Below, piece by piece: positions 62,473 to 64,000 of a stretch of 64,000 nucleotides of DNA. The first letter of the stretch is position 1; every line of letters starts with the position of its first letter. Source of the stretch: JABJOR01 sp965602485 (lineage in GTDB: Bacteria > Pseudomonadota > Alphaproteobacteria > Rhodospirillales > Casp-alpha2); contig CBFCYM010000002.1 in assembly GCA_965602485.1 (NCBI GenBank), positions 372,001 to 436,000 on the forward strand, given 5' to 3'. The position numbers and the translations under genes are program-made. Below the pieces are notes generated by a model. The model worked only from the letters and a program-made list of their open reading frames with translations. It ran no database searches and was not told the DNA's origin.

Positions 62473-63954
62473 ATGTCGGATATCAAAACGATCGGCATAG
62501 TTGGCGCTGGTGTTATCGGTGCTGGTTGGGCGGCGCGCGCGCTGGCGCGTGGCTATGATGTAATTGCCTGGGACCCGGGCCCCAACGCAGGTGATATCCT
62601 GCGTGCGAAGATTGCCAATGCATGGCCTGCACTGATCAATATTGGCTGGGCGCAGACCGACACGCCACCGGCCATCCGCTTCACCGATGATCTTGAGGAA
62701 CTGGCCAAGGCGTCGGACTTCATTCAGGAAAGCGCACCCGAGCGTATTGATCTGAAGCGCAAGCTTCATGCTGATCTCGATAAACATGCGGCGCCGCACG
62801 TGGTCATCGCATCCAGTTCATCTGGTTTGCTGCCGAGCGAAATTCAGGCCGATTGCGCGCACCCGGAACGCATCATCATTGGTCATCCGTTTAACCCGGT
62901 TTATCTGTTGCCACTGTGTGAACTGGTGGCGGGCGCGAAAACTGGTGCTGCCGCCATTGACACAGGCGAAGCGTTCTACAAGACGCTGGGCATGCAGACC
63001 TTGCGCGTGCGCAAGGAAATCGATGCTTACCTGTCAGATCGTTTGCAGGAAGCCATCTGGCGTGAAGGCCTGCATATGATCAACGAAGGTATCGCAACGA
63101 CGGGTGATCTTGATGCAGCCATCATGTACGGCCCCGGTCTGCGCTGGGCCTTCATGGGCACGTTCCATACCTTTCATCTGGCTGGCGGCGACGCCGGTAT
63201 GCGCCACATGCTCGAACAGTTCGGTCCGGCGTTGAAGTTGCCATGGTGCAACATGGAGGCACCGGAACTGACCGAAGAGCTGATCGACAAGGTTGTCGAT
63301 GGCTGCAAGGAGCACGCCGGGGATCGTTCGATTCAGGAATGGGAGCAGCTACGCGATGACTGCTTGATCGGTATCATGCAGACCCTGCGCCAGCACGATA
63401 TAGCCTCAGGCCGCACGCTGGCCGAGGACGAGGCTGCGCGCTTTGCCGCCGTGGATTATACCTGCTGGCAGGCCGGTGATGATGTCGCTACACCACTGGC
63501 GCTTTATCAAAGCACGGTGCGGCCCAACTGGATCGACTACAACGGTCACATGACCGAAAGCGCTTACCTCGAAGCCTTTGGTTACGCCACTGACGCACTG
63601 TTCCGTTACATCGGCGATGACGAAGCCTACCGTGCGGCGGGGCATTCCTTCTATACGGTGGAAAGCCACATCAATTACTTCAAGGAAGTCGGCAGCGGCG
63701 AGCCGTTGAAGTTCACCACGCAGTTGCTGGGTCTTGATGAAAAGCGCATGCATATTTTCCATGCCATGCATCACGGCCTGAGCGGTGATCTGCTGTGCAC
63801 CACCGAACAAATGCTGCTGCATGTGGACACCAAGGCCGAGCGCGCATGCCCGATCCTGCCTGACGCTTACACCGCATTGCAGGCGATCATGAGCGCACAC
63901 GCGGGCATGGACACGCCCGAACAGGTCGGCCGCCAGATGGCCGTGAAATCCTGA
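62473..63954 (+). CDS. lcdH: L-carnitine dehydrogenase fused to betainyl-CoA thioesterase
   Basis: 493 residues. N-terminal 3-hydroxyacyl-CoA-dehydrogenase-type domain with IGIVGAGVIGAGWAARALARG (7-27) and IASSSSGLLPSEIQ. From about 335 a hotdog-fold thioesterase (RPNWIDYNGHMTESAYLEAFG, VESHINYFKEVG). Carnitine is oxidised to 3-dehydrocarnitine with NAD+, and the thioesterase part would release glycine betaine from betainyl-CoA made by the neighbouring BKACE enzyme. This fusion is known in other alphaproteobacteria. AAGGA ribosome-binding site. Confidence 0.92.
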   Translation: MSDIKTIGIVGAGVIGAGWAARALARGYDVIAWDPGPNAGDILRAKIANAWPALINIGWAQTDTPPAIRFTDDLEELAKASDFIQESAPERIDLKRKLHADLDKHAAPHVVIASSSSGLLPSEIQADCAHPERIIIGHPFNPVYLLPLCELVAGAKTGAAAIDTGEAFYKTLGMQTLRVRKEIDAYLSDRLQEAIWREGLHMINEGIATTGDLDAAIMYGPGLRWAFMGTFHTFHLAGGDAGMRHMLEQFGPALKLPWCNMEAPELTEELIDKVVDGCKEHAGDRSIQEWEQLRDDCLIGIMQTLRQHDIASGRTLAEDEAARFAAVDYTCWQAGDDVATPLALYQSTVRPNWIDYNGHMTESAYLEAFGYATDALFRYIGDDEAYRAAGHSFYTVESHINYFKEVGSGEPLKFTTQLLGLDEKRMHIFHAMHHGLSGDLLCTTEQMLLHVDTKAERACPILPDAYTALQAIMSAHAGMDTPEQVGRQMAVKS

Positions 63955-63972
63955 ACAGAGGAACCCTAGGTT

Positions 63973-64000
63973 ATGGATTTCGGATTAAGCGAAGAGCACA
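63973..64000 (+). CDS. probable acyl-CoA dehydrogenase, only the first codons in window
   Basis: ATG at 63973 preceded by GAGGAA, 18 bases after the carnitine dehydrogenase gene. The nine visible residues MDFGLSEEH are the usual start of acyl-CoA dehydrogenases. Too short for certainty. Confidence 0.5.

Noticed and set aside
1..64000. tRNA, rRNA, phage, insertion sequences or integration sites
   Set aside because: I looked through the gaps and saw no cloverleaf, transposase, integrase or terminal inverted repeats that would support any of these.

Overview
This 64-kb window looks like chromosomal DNA of a heterotrophic, probably marine alphaproteobacterium of the Rhodospirillales/Rhodobacterales kind. 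The reasons are moderately high GC, tightly packed operons with ATGA-type overlaps, and a gene set dominated by breakdown of compatible solutes and methylated amines (taurine, carnitine, glycine betaine derivatives, sarcosine, beta-alanine). I see no rRNA, tRNA, insertion sequence, phage or CRISPR array. No uptake transporter for these solutes is present, so import must be encoded elsewhere.

Layout. 1-306: 5' part of a D-glutamate N-acetyltransferase-like gene. 422-3583: XRE-cupin regulator followed by a dimethylglycine/sarcosine dehydrogenase-like flavoprotein. 3757-14612: taurine/beta-alanine block, with mmsA, an omega-amino-acid:pyruvate aminotransferase, two tandem MocR/TauR-type regulators, a 25-bp tandem repeat, ald, xsc and ackA. 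14609-22063: a DUF6687-like gene and a LysR regulator divergent from a heterotetrameric sarcosine oxidase operon (soxBDAG type). 22210-26555: TauE-like and AzlC/AzlD-like membrane proteins and a second dimethylglycine/sarcosine dehydrogenase-like gene. 27416-29603: amine/amino-acid oxidase-like flavoprotein and a nitrilase-family amidase. 29714-32307: ubiT-ubiU-ubiV, for oxygen-independent ubiquinone synthesis. 32302-36317: DMT transporter, AhpD-like protein, a 33-residue membrane peptide, bacteriohemerythrin and enoyl-CoA hydratase.

36410-51200 is the most unusual part. Two related glutamate-synthase-like gene sets lie back to back around two regulators. The left set (minus strand) has a glutamine-synthetase-like protein with a histone-H1-like N-terminal tail, then separate GlxB-, GlxC- and GlxD-like proteins and a small unknown protein. 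The right set (plus strand) has a GlxB-like amidotransferase, a natural GlxC-GlxD fusion, an 850-residue GltD-like reductase fused to a decayed copy of the glutamate-synthase FMN domain, and a second type III glutamine-synthetase-like protein. The sets resemble the gmaS/mgsABC genes of the N-methylglutamate pathway, but the right set has a different architecture and its own NAD(P)H entry module.

51322-54695: orphan HPt protein, hemerythrin behind an FNR/FixK-like box, TrpD2/YbiB-like protein and FrhB-like iron-sulfur flavoprotein. 54780-58233: M19-like protein without the canonical first metal ligands, a 566-residue unknown protein and a DUF3726-like protein. 58299-60347: membrane histidine kinase and an HSL-type hydrolase. 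60333-64000: carnitine block, with a CdhR-like regulator divergent from a BKACE-family 3-dehydrocarnitine cleavage enzyme, a carnitine dehydrogenase/thioesterase fusion and the start of an acyl-CoA dehydrogenase.

Together, carnitine would be converted to glycine betaine and later demethylated by the dimethylglycine and sarcosine enzymes. Taurine would be deaminated, with pyruvate regenerated by Ald, then cleaved by Xsc to sulfite and acetyl phosphate, with ATP gained through AckA. Amine nitrogen would pass through the glutamine/glutamate-type enzymes. UbiTUV, two hemerythrins and an FNR-like box suggest life at fluctuating or low oxygen.
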